Positions 24,542 to 35,984 of a stretch of 64,000 nt of DNA are shown piece after piece. The stretch is from Baylisascaris procyonis. Taxonomy: Eukaryota > Nematoda > Chromadorea > Rhabditida > Ascarididae. The position numbers were made by a program, and so were the translations under genes. The notes under the pieces are model-generated. The model was not told the DNA's origin. It was given only the letters and a program-made list of their open reading frames with translations, and made no database searches. Where the stretch lies: contig JAZARR010000153.1 of NCBI GenBank assembly GCA_037389465.1, positions 8,822,501 to 8,886,500 on the forward strand, given 5' to 3'. Numbering within the stretch: position 1 is the first letter of the stretch; the number at the start of each line of letters is the position of its first letter.

Positions 24542-27500
24542 ATGTCTATCAACATCAATCGCAACGTTCTCGATCCATTCTATCGCTACAAGATGCCACG
24601 CCTCCAAGCAAAAGTAAGTCTGCTTCTTGTTTGTTTTTATTCGTTCTTTTTTTTCAGTTTTTCTTAGAATACAGTGAGCTGCATGTATCACATTGAATCT
24701 ATTTTCAATGCACATGTGTGCATTGTTGATATTAATAAGAGGGTAATCACCTATTGCCATATGGTTGTAAGGAATGTGGATGGGTATATGTGGTTCACGG
24801 TTGGGGGCATAATCCATGTTACATATTAAATACATCTTGGTCACTGTTCGTTCACTTCATTTTATTCCCTTCTAAAAAGTTGCCGCCATTGCTGTAAGGA
24901 CATGTGTAAATATGAGAGAGCAGAGCATGATTTTGTGCATTGATGTGCGAGGCCAGTTGATATCTAGAATGTTAGCGGAAGAAGTGAGGGTTGAATGTTT
25001 ATTAATGACGTTTGCTTGTAGCCCTGGATCAGATAATGAAGTTCGGTCAGGTGGTGTGCTTGTTGATTTGAATATCGATCGGGGAAATCCATCCAGCCAT
25101 TGATGGAATAGGGATTGTGAATATTCTGAAGTGGAATACAGAGCTATAGATTGATGATTTTGTCATTGTTCAGTTTAGTCTTTCAACTTACCGATGGTTT
25201 TTGCATGATCAAATGTTTTGGAGTTTTGTTTAATCCTAGCCCTAACCTCATTGCGCATTTTGCTCTAATTGGTCAGAATCGTTTTGGGAGCATGTTTGTT
25301 AATTGAGTTGGCTTATAAAAGAGTGGAGTTGAGCTATTTTCAAATATTATAAACGCTATTAGTCCGGAGTTTGTATTAAAGTTGTCCTTCCCTTCGTCAT
25401 TTAAGCAGAGAATGCGAACTTCCTGAGGATTGTATGTAGATTTAAAAAAGAAGGTGAAATAAGGAAATGTGATGTGCGTGAGCATGAATCGCATTTCCTC
25501 ACCACCCTCCCACCCAAATCTGATGATCTCCAACAAATGAGTTAAGGAAGAAATTGAAGGAAATTTGGAGTTATCAGTCCTATAATGAGAAGTAAATGCA
25601 ACGTTGAAGAAAAGTTAGTGAAATAGTATTCCTTGAAGATGGCGTTCCTCTGAAAATAAGGAATGGGGAGGAAGTGATAAGATCCCTGCAGGCATCATAC
25701 GTTTTGCTTTAGTATACCCATCTATTAGTGTCGAATTTAGGCTGCACGTGCCTTAATTAGAACAGTGGTCATAAGAAAGGGGTTAAGGGAGAGAGTTACG
25801 GATGGAGAGCTCGCGTGTGGTCCTGAGTTAGTGGTATCATACGTGGAAGTGCGAACAAGGGTTGAAGTTATGCTTTTGTGTATTCATATCGTTGCATTGC
25901 AAATATCAGATGTTAAGCTAGATGTATGTTTGCAGGTGGAAGGCAAAGGAAATGGAATCAAAACAGTGATCGCAAATATGACCGAAATAGCCAAAGCTCT
26001 TGAACGCCCTCCTACTTGTATGTTTTCATTGTATTTTTATTTAAATTTTTGTGTAATTTAGTCGAATATATTATAATGATGATTAATTAGTGATAATCTT
26101 GGTAACAGTAGTCTCCAATGATATCTTCTTGCGATCATATTATGGCATTTAACGATTTCTTCTCCCTTTTTTTAGTGGGGGGAGGGGGGCAGGGAAAGGG
26201 GGATAGTAATCTCTGTGTCCTTTAACATGCATCCGATATTGAGCTGTTTAACAGTAGTGAGGATTTTGGTAGATTATTTGCAATGGTTTGCAGTATAGCA
26301 ACTGGAAGGACGAGAATGAAAACGTTTAATTTACAAAGGAATTGCATAAGGTTGCATTTCCATAATAATTGCCTTTCCAAGGTTTTGCTTTCAAAATTTA
26401 CGTTGTGTTGCAAGAGCAGTTTTATTACTAAGTAACGAGGTGTGTCTGTTGGCTGGCAGCATTTTATGGTACCAGCCGAAGAGTTTGAAGCAAACTTAGA
26501 TTAGGCTGGCTGTGGAAAACTACTGGATATCTTTCATGGATGGCAAGCATTAGGCGGAAACTCGAGCACACTTTTTAGGTTCCATTATATTGTTCTTCGA
26601 TTGGTTTGTTAATTATTAAGCAGTTGAAGGATTGAATGAATTTCAGTTGAATTTGCCAGCGCAATTCTATCGCAGTATAAGTTCGTGGGTTGTCCTATAT
26701 GAGGTTAAGAACACTCAACCGATGTTTAGTAATGCGCTAGATAGTTTCTTTTTTGAGTGATATTAACCATATCTATGATCTTACAGATCCCACAAAATAT
26801 TTCGGTTGCGAATTGGGCGCACAAACAAATTTCGACATGAAAAACGAACGTTTCATCGTGAATGGCGAGCATGACGCTGCGAAGCTGCAGGACATTTTAG
26901 ACGGTTTCATCAAGAAATTCGTTTTATGCCCCGCATGTGAGAATCCAGAAACAACTCTTGTAAGTTGATTTTTTCAGAATACTTTATGTTGTATATTGGC
27001 ATATATAGATGTTGTTTTCATTTGCGGCCGAATTGACGCGGATGGCGATGCTATTAAGCAATTATAGTTCATCGTTGGAATTTTCATGCGCTAAATTTTT
27101 ACAGTTATTTTGCTGTCTAGTTTGAGGGGTCTCTATTCAAAGTTGTTGTTACTCTTTATAGGTCTTCAACATTTGTCATTTCTGTTTCTTTGTTTGCTAT
27201 AGGTGGAATTGGATCACTCCGCAGACTGATTCCGATGAAATGTGAGTCATTCCCGGACTAATTTCGATGAAGTGTGCTTCAGTCCGCGGGCTGTTTCCGT
27301 TCATTTCATATATTCCAACCGATATCGTAAAGTAAATCAATCGATATTTTATATTTTAGTCGGTACGCAAAGGACAAATTCACAGCAAATGTAAGGCATG
27401 CGGTAATGCGTCGATAATCGATCCCAAACACAAACTTTCGACGTTCATTATGAAGAATCCACCAAAGAATGATGAAAAAGAGAAGAAAGAGAACGGCGGC

Positions 27501-30500
27501 GGTACACCGGATGAGGCGATAATCGATGGTGAGGTACTCAGCGACAAGGATATGGTTCGTGTTTACCTCTTTTTGCGGGTGATAGGTCATTGTCTCCATA
27601 AAATCATATCAGTGTTCTAGTAGTAGAGCTGTAATCAAGAGCTAGTGATGAATGTCGCTTTAAATCTGCCTAGAACGTTGTTGGGCATTCGTTTTTGCAA
27701 CTTTTCTTTACCTATAACTTCAGATTCCATCTGGATGTCTATCTCTATCCCAGTCACCTCTTTCCCCATTAGTTCGAGTTCGAGCCCGATCTCTCTTGTT
27801 CAAAGTGTTCGAAGAATGTCGAGGTATTCAGTGATGGTAACTCAGTTTGTACTGTTCGGTCGCAAGCCATGATTTGATGCGACAATGGTAGCTTCAAAAC
27901 GTTCAGTTTAGCAGCGATGTGGGATTCTAAGTGTTTGCAAGTTTTATTTAAGAGGAACTTTTCGTTGGATTCCAGAGTCCTGAAAAACCTTACGGCTGCT
28001 GGCCCAGTCAACTCTTGCATCAGGTCGATTTTCAGAATGGAAGTGGATCGGACGATCTGGACGACGACTGGGCTGAGCCAATGGAAGACGCGGCCGGGCA
28101 GGTTTCAGCACAGATCGGCAAGCTGATCATAAGCAAAGATTTGGAGAAGCCAGTTGAAGAGAGACTCGACATGTTGCACCAATATTTTCTCAAGGCTAAA
28201 GCTGATGGCACTCTTCAGGTTATATTGAAGTTGTTTCTTTACTTTTGCTCATTTTCACTTTGTTTCGGTATTTTCATTAAATTGAATCGACTGATCTTTT
28301 AATTGAAATTTATTACAAGTGGATAGATATAAGAGAGTGTTGTTTATTATTTATTTGGCTAGCTCATGATCGGCGAGCCGATATTCCCGCTCTCTTTCTT
28401 TGGGAAGCAAATGGGTTTTATCCTAAACCACATGAAAATTCCCTCTGCGGTGGGTAAAGCTTCTATGATGTCGTTGGGAAAGGAGCTTGATTTTCTGGTT
28501 ATGATGAACAGTGATTTGCTGGCAATAAGTGCCTCATTGTGGAGTCGAAGAATGGAATATGTTATGAAAGGTTAAAACGTCTGATTGCTGTGGGATTGCT
28601 ATGCGTTCGACTTTTATCAGCTTAGTATAGTTTTTGCGGTATGAAATGATTTGCCGAATTCATATTTGCAAATGTGGCCGATAAAACCATTCAGTAATAG
28701 TGACCGATAATCCATGAAGTTGAGGAGTCCTATGATTGTGATGCAGCGTTTGTGCATCAGGGATGGTGGATTGGTTTAAGGAAGTAGGTGGGAAACGTAG
28801 TTTTTCTGGAATATGATAGCTGACAGGGATTGGAATGCTGCTGATGTTTAATTGTTGCTGTTGTTTAGGAAGTGTAGTTTTTAGGACAGCAAGAGTTTGT
28901 TGAAATGATTTACCGAATTCATATTTGCAAATGTGACTGATAAAACCGTTCAGTAATAGTGACCGATAATCCATGAAGTTGAGGAGTCCTATGATTGTGA
29001 TGCAGCGTTTGTGCATCAGGGATGGTGGATTGGTTTAAGGAAGTAGGTGGGAAACGTAGTTTTTCTGGAATATGATAGCTGACAGGGATTGGAATGCTGC
29101 TGATGTTTAATTGTTGCTGTTGTTTAGGAAGTGTAGTTTTTAGGACAGCAAGAGTTTGTTGAAATGATTTACCGAATTCATATTTGCAAATGTGACTGAT
29201 AAAACCGTTCAGTAATAGTGACCGATAATCCATGAAGTTGAGGAGTCTTATGATTGTGATGCAGCGTTTGTGCATCAGGGATGGTGGATTGGTTTAAGGA
29301 AGTAGGTGGGAAACGTAGTTTTTCTGGAATATGATAGCTGACAGGGATTGGAATGCTGCTGATGTTTAATTATTGCTCTTGTTTAGGAAGTGTAGTTTTT
29401 AGGACAGCAAGAGTTTGTTGAACGAGGCGGAGCGTCTCGAATTGAAATCGAAGGCGACTATTCTTCTTGCAAATGTCCTCTTTGATACGAACGTTGTGGC
29501 ACAGATCAAAGAATATCGTACTCTGCTGCTCAGATTCACTGTCGATGACCACAAGGTATTCAAGCATTCTCGCATTCATCTAATTTAGTATTTACAGAAG
29601 GAAACTGAAAACCTTAGCTCATACTTCAAGCTGAAATTTCTGATATTGATTTTCCGTCGCGACAGGAAGTATCAACTAAAAATGCCTCGTTAATAGGTAA
29701 GTTTATATGGTTTGCTTAAGAAATTTTTGGGAAAAAATGGATGAAAGTTCCTCTCAGCTTTTTGCAATGATTTAATCGCTATGTCTTTGAAACAGGGGTT
29801 TTTTTCTAACGTTCAAATTTTCTAACGAGTACATCCTTGTTTTATTTTGATTTGGTTGATTTCATAAACATAATGTGTGTAAAGGATTTGGTTTTGTTGC
29901 CTTTTTTTCTCATTAAAAATTGTGAGATTTAGGGAAGTTTTATTTTCATTTCGAGTCAGAATATGCCGGGTGGGAATAATTGTTTGTATATGAGGTAGGA
30001 AAGATTGTTTACAGGCGCAACGTCATCTGCTGGGTGGCATTGAGCAGTTGATCGCCGAACATGTTGAGACACTGCTTCCCAAATCAGCCCACATCATCAA
30101 GGCCCTCTACGACAATGACGTCATCGAAGAGGAAGTTCTTCTTGCATGGGGAGAGAAGGTTAGTGTTTATTTTTTGTGAGGGGATGGAAATGACATGTTA
30201 GGTATTGTGATACATTTTTACCATTGAAATTAAAGTAAAGAAAAGGCAGCAATGAGTATATAGGTTTGAAATTGCTTGGGTTAGATTATTCGTTGGTACA
30301 TTCTTTGCTCACTCGGGCATGGATAAATCGCTGATTTCTATATCCGAATTCGAACCGCTATTGCTTTTTGCCTTCCGTATAGTAATTACTTATAAGATGA
30401 GTATATTGACGAGGTGAGAGGGGACTTTATGCTCTGCAGGAGTTTTGTTCTGCTATGAGCATGGCTGTCCAGTCGCGGTTTATCTACTTTGAAATATGTA

Positions 30501-31376
30501 CACATTTTACGATGTTTGATGGTAAAATATCATTCATAATTGAATAAATGAGTTGTTTACAGCCGAGCAAGAAGTACGTGAAGAAGAAGCTTTGCGAGGA
30601 GATCATCAACAAAGCGATGCCTGTTTTGGATTGGCTCAGAAATGCCGAGGAAGACGAGAGTAGTGAAGAGGAAGATGAGGATGGTGCGGTTGAGGTAGGT
30701 GCATCTTCTTGTGTGCACAAGAGAGGTAGGTGTAAGTGATGATTGAATAGTCATAGTGGGGGTAGTTATGATGCACATCACGGGATTTGTTTTCAATTCC
30801 AGTGGTTTTATGGAGGGCATTTGGTTAATAAAGCAAGCTTTTCGACTTGCATTACCGCATACTTCCAAGCGAATTGTTGTTTTGAGTGATAGTGAATGAG
30901 CGTCAGATAAAGCGAAGCAGTAAATTTGTGGTGTGCAGCAACCTAGAGCTGGGGAGGAGAAGCTAGAAGGATTGAATGTGTGTTGGGTAAGGTGGAGGGC
31001 ATGAGTGGCTTCTTTTATGTTTGCGGGCATTCTTTTATGTTTATGTTTGTTATGTTTGGATGCACACCCATACGCATTTGTGCAGGTTATAGCTCTTTTC
31101 TATCGCGTTACATTGTACTAGGAAGCTGGTTCATAAGATGACCATTGGAATTAATGCGGTTTGTTTGCGACAAAACGAATCTGTGCTCATAGTTTTGGTT
31201 GAAGGGATATGGAAAAATTTTCGGACTGTGATGTGTTTTAAAAGGTACGTAGTTTGGTGCGATTCTAATTGCCCAACACAGGGAAACGGTACGGTAAACG
31301 GTCGTGTACTTGTTAAAAATACGGGGACTTCTTGTACGGTACTTAGTTGTAGCTCGTTTTCAGCACTCCAGATCTC

Positions 31377-31435
<59 letters not shown>

Positions 31436-32044
31436 GGCCAGTGTTCTTATAGCGGTGAATTGCATTCGTTCTTTCTGGCGGTGTGCTGAAGAAGGTGCTA
31501 CTGTATTAAACGCATTTTGCGGGTTCTAAATGTAAAGCAATTTTGCTACTATGGATCAAAGCGTATGATTTGAGGAGTTGAGAATATTCTATTTTGAATA
31601 GTTTGGTTTCTCTCATTTCTTTGATTTCTATTGTGAATAATTTTAAATTTGTTGCGGGTTTATTGTGACATAACCAACAAAAAATTTACGAGTGCATATT
31701 ATATTCTCTGCTCAATCGAAGATGCTATCGTTCATGAATACTACAATCAGCCAGTAATGTTTAATAGTTTCATTTTCTTTATGTTGGGGTGCATTTTCAA
31801 TGATTCTGGAATATTATTCACGGATTGCCTGGAATTCTGAAATATGGGAGTGCAGGATAGTTGGTTTTATATGATGTTTTTCAATTACGTCCGTTTGCAG
31901 TTCGATGATCGTGCACGTCGTGTGGGTACAGTGGATGCGGACAATGCTCTCAAAGTGAATGGTGTCGCGAAGGAGGCGGAAAAAATCAAGGAGGTCAAGC
32001 TGGAAACCGAAAACGGAGAGGAAATCGATATCGATGACATCTGA
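24542..32044 (+). CDS. EIF5: Eukaryotic translation initiation factor 5 (eIF5)
   Basis: Nine exons in perfect phase: 24542-24613, 25936-26017, 26787-26959, 27360-27554, 28036-28218, 29403-29555, 30015-30158, 30563-30694, 31901-32044. They give 425 residues (human eIF5 has 431). eIF5 is the GTPase-activating protein for eIF2-GTP in the 43S/48S complex and helps select the start codon. The N-terminal domain keeps the Arg15 finger in FYRYKMPRL, Lys33 in KGNGIK and Lys55, the segment [14 protein letters not shown], and a zinc site of Cys99/Cys102 (CPAC) and Cys120/Cys123 (CKAC). A charged linker (residues about 150-200) leads to the C-terminal W2/HEAT domain (about 230-385), which ends in the aromatic-acidic box [20 protein letters not shown] short tail ends EIDIDD. 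The exon-5 start could instead be 28024, which adds four codons in frame. Intron 5 carries a triplicated 259-bp segment. The last intron holds the left breakpoint of the segmental duplication. Confidence 0.97.
28642..29421. repeat. Three tandem copies of a 259-bp unit in eIF5 intron 5
   Basis: Units 28642-28900, 28901-29159 and 29160-29418 are nearly identical. Each contains the segment TTTTTAGGACAGCAAGAG, which is the authentic 3' splice site and start of eIF5 exon 6 (29403). The array therefore ends inside the coding exon. The copied acceptors are at 28884 and 29143. The long minus-strand frames that repeat in this array are by-products of the duplication. Confidence 0.95.
31378..31434. repeat. 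(CT)n microsatellite at the left duplication breakpoint
   Basis: About 57 bp of pure CT in the last eIF5 intron. Homology with the second copy of the segmental duplication begins at its right end (CTCTCTAGG at 31429). Confidence 0.95.
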
Positions 32045-35000
32045 AATCCTCGCTTGGGCGCCGTTTCATTGCTCCTCTTTAACAGCAGTTTTCCCTTCTT
32101 TCTCTTTTTCTCTGAATATTTCAACTTTAATGGCGCAAGTTCATTGTGGTGTTGGATGTATTTTGTGCTTTTGGGGTGCTCTTGTCATATGAATGCACCT
32201 ATTATGTATTTTATGAGCACATTGCTGCTCTTAGGTGAATTATGGAAAAGTATTTTGTGTATACTGCTTTCGAGTGTGAAATATGGTGGGGGTGAATTTG
32301 AAGGATTTCTTTGTTTTAAAAAAATTCTGCACAACTTTTTCTAGCTGGCTGACGCTTAATTCTGTCAGGTCATTGAGTCGCAGCAACTTTCATAGTTGAC
32401 GTTGTATGTGTGACGCATGGTGTATTCAAGAGATTAGCCAATGATTCATTCACATATGAGTGAAATCAATGGTAGTTTAATGTGGTCATTCGTCATACAC
32501 TAGTTGTGATGCTTATCAGCTTTCAGACGTTACATTGGCATTGAGGGGGCTGTTTGATTCTATCACTGTACCCATCTCTATCTATGGGAAGATAGATATA
32601 AGGATGCGGGCTTTAGCTAGCCGAAAGGAAAAAAAATATAGGAGCAGTTTGGTTATGTTCAGGAATGGCAGTGGAATGGTACAATAATCCGGGATGTGGT
32701 CTATGATGGCAAAAAATGGAATTTTTATTGCTGCTGGGGCGTTTATAGATTTGGTAACAGTAAGAGGGGGAAAGGGATGGTGGCAGAAGGACAAAATTTT
32801 CTCTTCGGTGGAAAATATTTCGGTCGTTGATTTTTCGATATGAATGTCGCCATCATCACTATATTTTTTATCACTACTTTTTCACTATTCCACTATTTTT
32901 TTGCGTTTTTGAATATTCAAATATTATTTTCTATCACCGAGTCATTCACGAATGAGGCATATTCAATTTTATGCACACTGCGTTTTCGCATTGCTCTCTG
33001 ATCGCTGTTCACGGTTTACCACAAAATGATTGGAATAAATAAACGCTTTTGCTTTGATATGTGTTGCCGATCGTGCATTGAAGCAACTTACTTACCGGTG
33101 CTTTGAGACCAACGGTGTATATTTCCGATAGTAAACTTGTGGGTTTTATTTCCTGAATTAGAGCGTTTTATTTTGATTCAGTTTAAGCAATCTTAGCTGT
33201 TTTGAAATTTATTGGTAGTGCTTGTAGCACCGTTCGTTTAAGGGTAATTTTGCCTAAAAGGTCTACGAAACGGAAAATTTTGTTTGAGCTTACCTTCAAC
33301 GAGGTGGCAGGTGCATATACGTTAGATTAGAGAGACACGACCAGTGAGAGGGAAAAGTGAGTGCAGCACGTCGTTGGAGAGAATTAAACTTAATAGTTGA
33401 AGCTGCGCAGAAACAGTTGGGCGTGGGGGTGGGAGGGGATAGGGGATGATAAAATTCTTCTTGTTCGAGTTGACAGTCGAATCGCATGTGGGGCGGGAAT
33501 TTTACAACAAGAAACGATGTTCGTCGGTGATCAATCTCCATAATTTCAGTGGATTTTCTACCACAACAGATTGAAACGTTCTTCAGAGAGGGTATAAGGG
33601 CTATGGGAAGTCTTTTCGCCGGTTATGACGTTACGAAATGAGGGGAGTGCTGATTACGGTGGATGGTTATTTCGCATGCTTATGACCGGCTGGGCTGGCG
33701 AGTACGCGTTGGATCGCATGTTTTTCACGTGAACGGGGTACAATAGTGAAGATCAGTGCCACTCAGCAGGTAATGATAGGAATTTTTTAGAGGCAGCAAC
33801 CATACTGCAGTGTTGAATAGTGAGGGCGTCACGACCGGTTGGATGCGTTTTGAAAGACGTTTTTTGTCAACTTCGATAGGTGAGGTGTTATGTAATGGGA
33901 GCTAGTGGGTAGGGAAGGGAGGAGTTGGTACTTAGTTGTTTCAGGTTGTGCATAGACTAGGAATAATTGGTACTTTGAAATACCTAGTGATCCTATAATG
34001 CTTTGATTGATAGGCATGTTTTTGACGGAAGTGCAATAAACCTGAAATACTTTTTTAAAATTTTTTATTTATTTCTTTAATTTTTATAGAACATTTCAAA
34101 TGACGATTGAATACATTCATGTGATTTTCATTTTGCGTTCTCTAATCTTTTGCTACCAAATCTACTTTCATTGCTCTGTTTGGATTACAATGTGATTTCA
34201 TTGAATGGAATGTGTTCATATGAATCATTTAAGCTCTTTCAACTAAGATCTATAGCCATCCTGAAATCAAAAGTTTCCCCTTCTCCTTCGTCCTTGTCAT
34301 GCTCGCTTTTTCCATCATTTATCGTTGCTTAGCATTCTTATATGAAGTACTACTCGCATGCCGAAAGTTTTGATTGCGATCATTTATTCGGGTGACTATC
34401 ACTGTGGTTAGAGAATATGAAAAAATTGTTAAATACTCAGTTTTATTTGTAGTTTTATTGTTGGTTTTTTTATAAGCGTGTTTGAAACTTGGCCGTCCTT
34501 AATGCTCCATTGAATGTTGTAAACGGCTTTTCAAGGATATTTCTTAGATGAGCATCTTTCTTTAATTCTAGTTGACAACTGTCTTGCGCATAGCTATCGA
34601 TAATCGTTTTATGTATTTTTACCTGTTGGACTCTTGAACCCATATCGTCGTACATAGGTTTATCTGTTGGACTCTTGAACCGATATCGTGTTACATAGGT
34701 TTATCTGTTGGACTCTTGAACCGATATCGTGTTACATAGGTTTATCTGTTGGACTCTTGAACCGATATCGTGTTACATAGGTTTATCTGTTGGACTCTTG
34801 AACCGATATCGTCTTACATAGGTTTATCTGTTGGCCTCTTGAACCGATATCGTCTTACATATCTGTTGGACTCTTGAACCGATATCGTCTTACATAGGTT
34901 TATCTGTTGGACCCTTGAACCGATATCGTCTTACATAGGTTTATCTGTTGGCCGCTTGAACCGATATCGTCTTACATATCTGTTGGACTCTTAAAGCGAT

Positions 35001-35984
35001 ATCGTCTTACATAGGTTTATCTGTTGGACTCTTGAACCGATATCGTGTTACATAGGTTTACCTGTTGCACTCTTGAACCGATATCGTCTTACATAGGTTT
35101 ATCTGTTGGACTCTTGAACCGATATCGTCTTACATAGGTTTATCTGTTGGCCTCTTGAACCGATATCGTCTTGAATAGGTTTATCTGTTGGACTCTTGAA
35201 CCGATATCGTCTTACATAGGTTTATCTGTTGGACTCTTGAACTGATATCGTCTTAAATAGGTTTATCTGTTGGACTCTTGAGCTGATATCGTCTTAAATA
35301 GGTTTATCTGTTGGACTTTATCTAAATAGGTTTATCTATCATAGAGGTGCCACCTTTTGGAATTTATGCAAATTAAGGTCTTTATTTGAATAGGAGAGTG
35401 CTTTGATTGATTAGATGTTATTGAGTCAATGGGAAATAAGAACTATCAACGATTATATTTGGGTAATGGGAGGATTATCTTATCATTGTAACTATATATT
35501 TCAATGCTTAGGGGCAATATGATATGGTTTTATTGGACCATCAGATGTTGACTCCCCTCGCTGAGAGGTTATACCATTTTCTCTCTTGCTACTAACTTCC
35601 GCCTAACCCTTTCCGTCGACGATGAAAGCTTTTCGTATACAATCCACTCTGTCGTTATGATTTTTGCTTAGCATATTGATACTGCAAATACACCTTTTCT
35701 TTTTTTTTAAATTGAGATGGTTTTTATGTATTTTTCTTCCTATTTCTTTATGCCTTATTTACGACGTTATTATTTGTTGTTTCGAAAAGTTTGCTGATTT
35801 CGTTATTGACGGTTTAAAGATTTAGATGATATATCAATAAGCATCTCCACCTTCCTCCTCACATATATCAATGATTTAGCGTGAATGGCGTTTAGAAAAC
35901 TATATGTAATATATTTTTAAGGTGTTATTTTATTGAACGAATATTTCAGTTCGATAACAATGATATGGATATGATAGTGGAGTG
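32045..35984. other. Region between eIF5 and the two-TM gene
   Basis: No supported exon. Overlapping AATAAA signals near 33034-33042 could end eIF5, but they are nearly 1 kb past the stop. It includes the 41-bp minisatellite at 34622-35340 and T-rich sequence. TTTCAG at 35944-35949 precedes the next start codon by 35 bp and may be a trans-splice site. The small ORFs here recur in copy 2 only because the DNA is duplicated. Confidence 0.5.
34622..35340. repeat. 41-bp minisatellite, about 17 units (copy 1)
   Basis: Tandem units contain TTTATCTGTTGGACTCTTGA followed by ACCGATATCGT and a TTACATAGG-like tail. Some units lack about 12 bp at the junction. Each typical unit carries the palindrome CGATATCG. 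There are no unique spacers, so this is not a CRISPR-type array. Confidence 0.95.

Noticed and set aside
24446..24844. 132-residue minus-strand ORF
   Set aside because: It lies opposite eIF5 exon 1 and its flanks; no recognisable motif.
28660..29275. Two near-identical 118-residue minus-strand ORFs
   Set aside because: They repeat with the 259-bp intron unit inside the eIF5 gene, and show no splice or domain support.
21954..32044. Two-gene operon of the 124-residue gene and eIF5
   Set aside because: The 1.2-kb spacing is long for a nematode operon, and the upstream gene is itself provisional.
32045..34655. Small ORFs conserved between both duplicate copies
   Set aside because: Identity is explained by recent DNA duplication, not by protein constraint.
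34622..35340. CRISPR-like regular repeat
   Set aside because: Units are contiguous with no unique spacers, in a eukaryotic intergenic region; it is a minisatellite.
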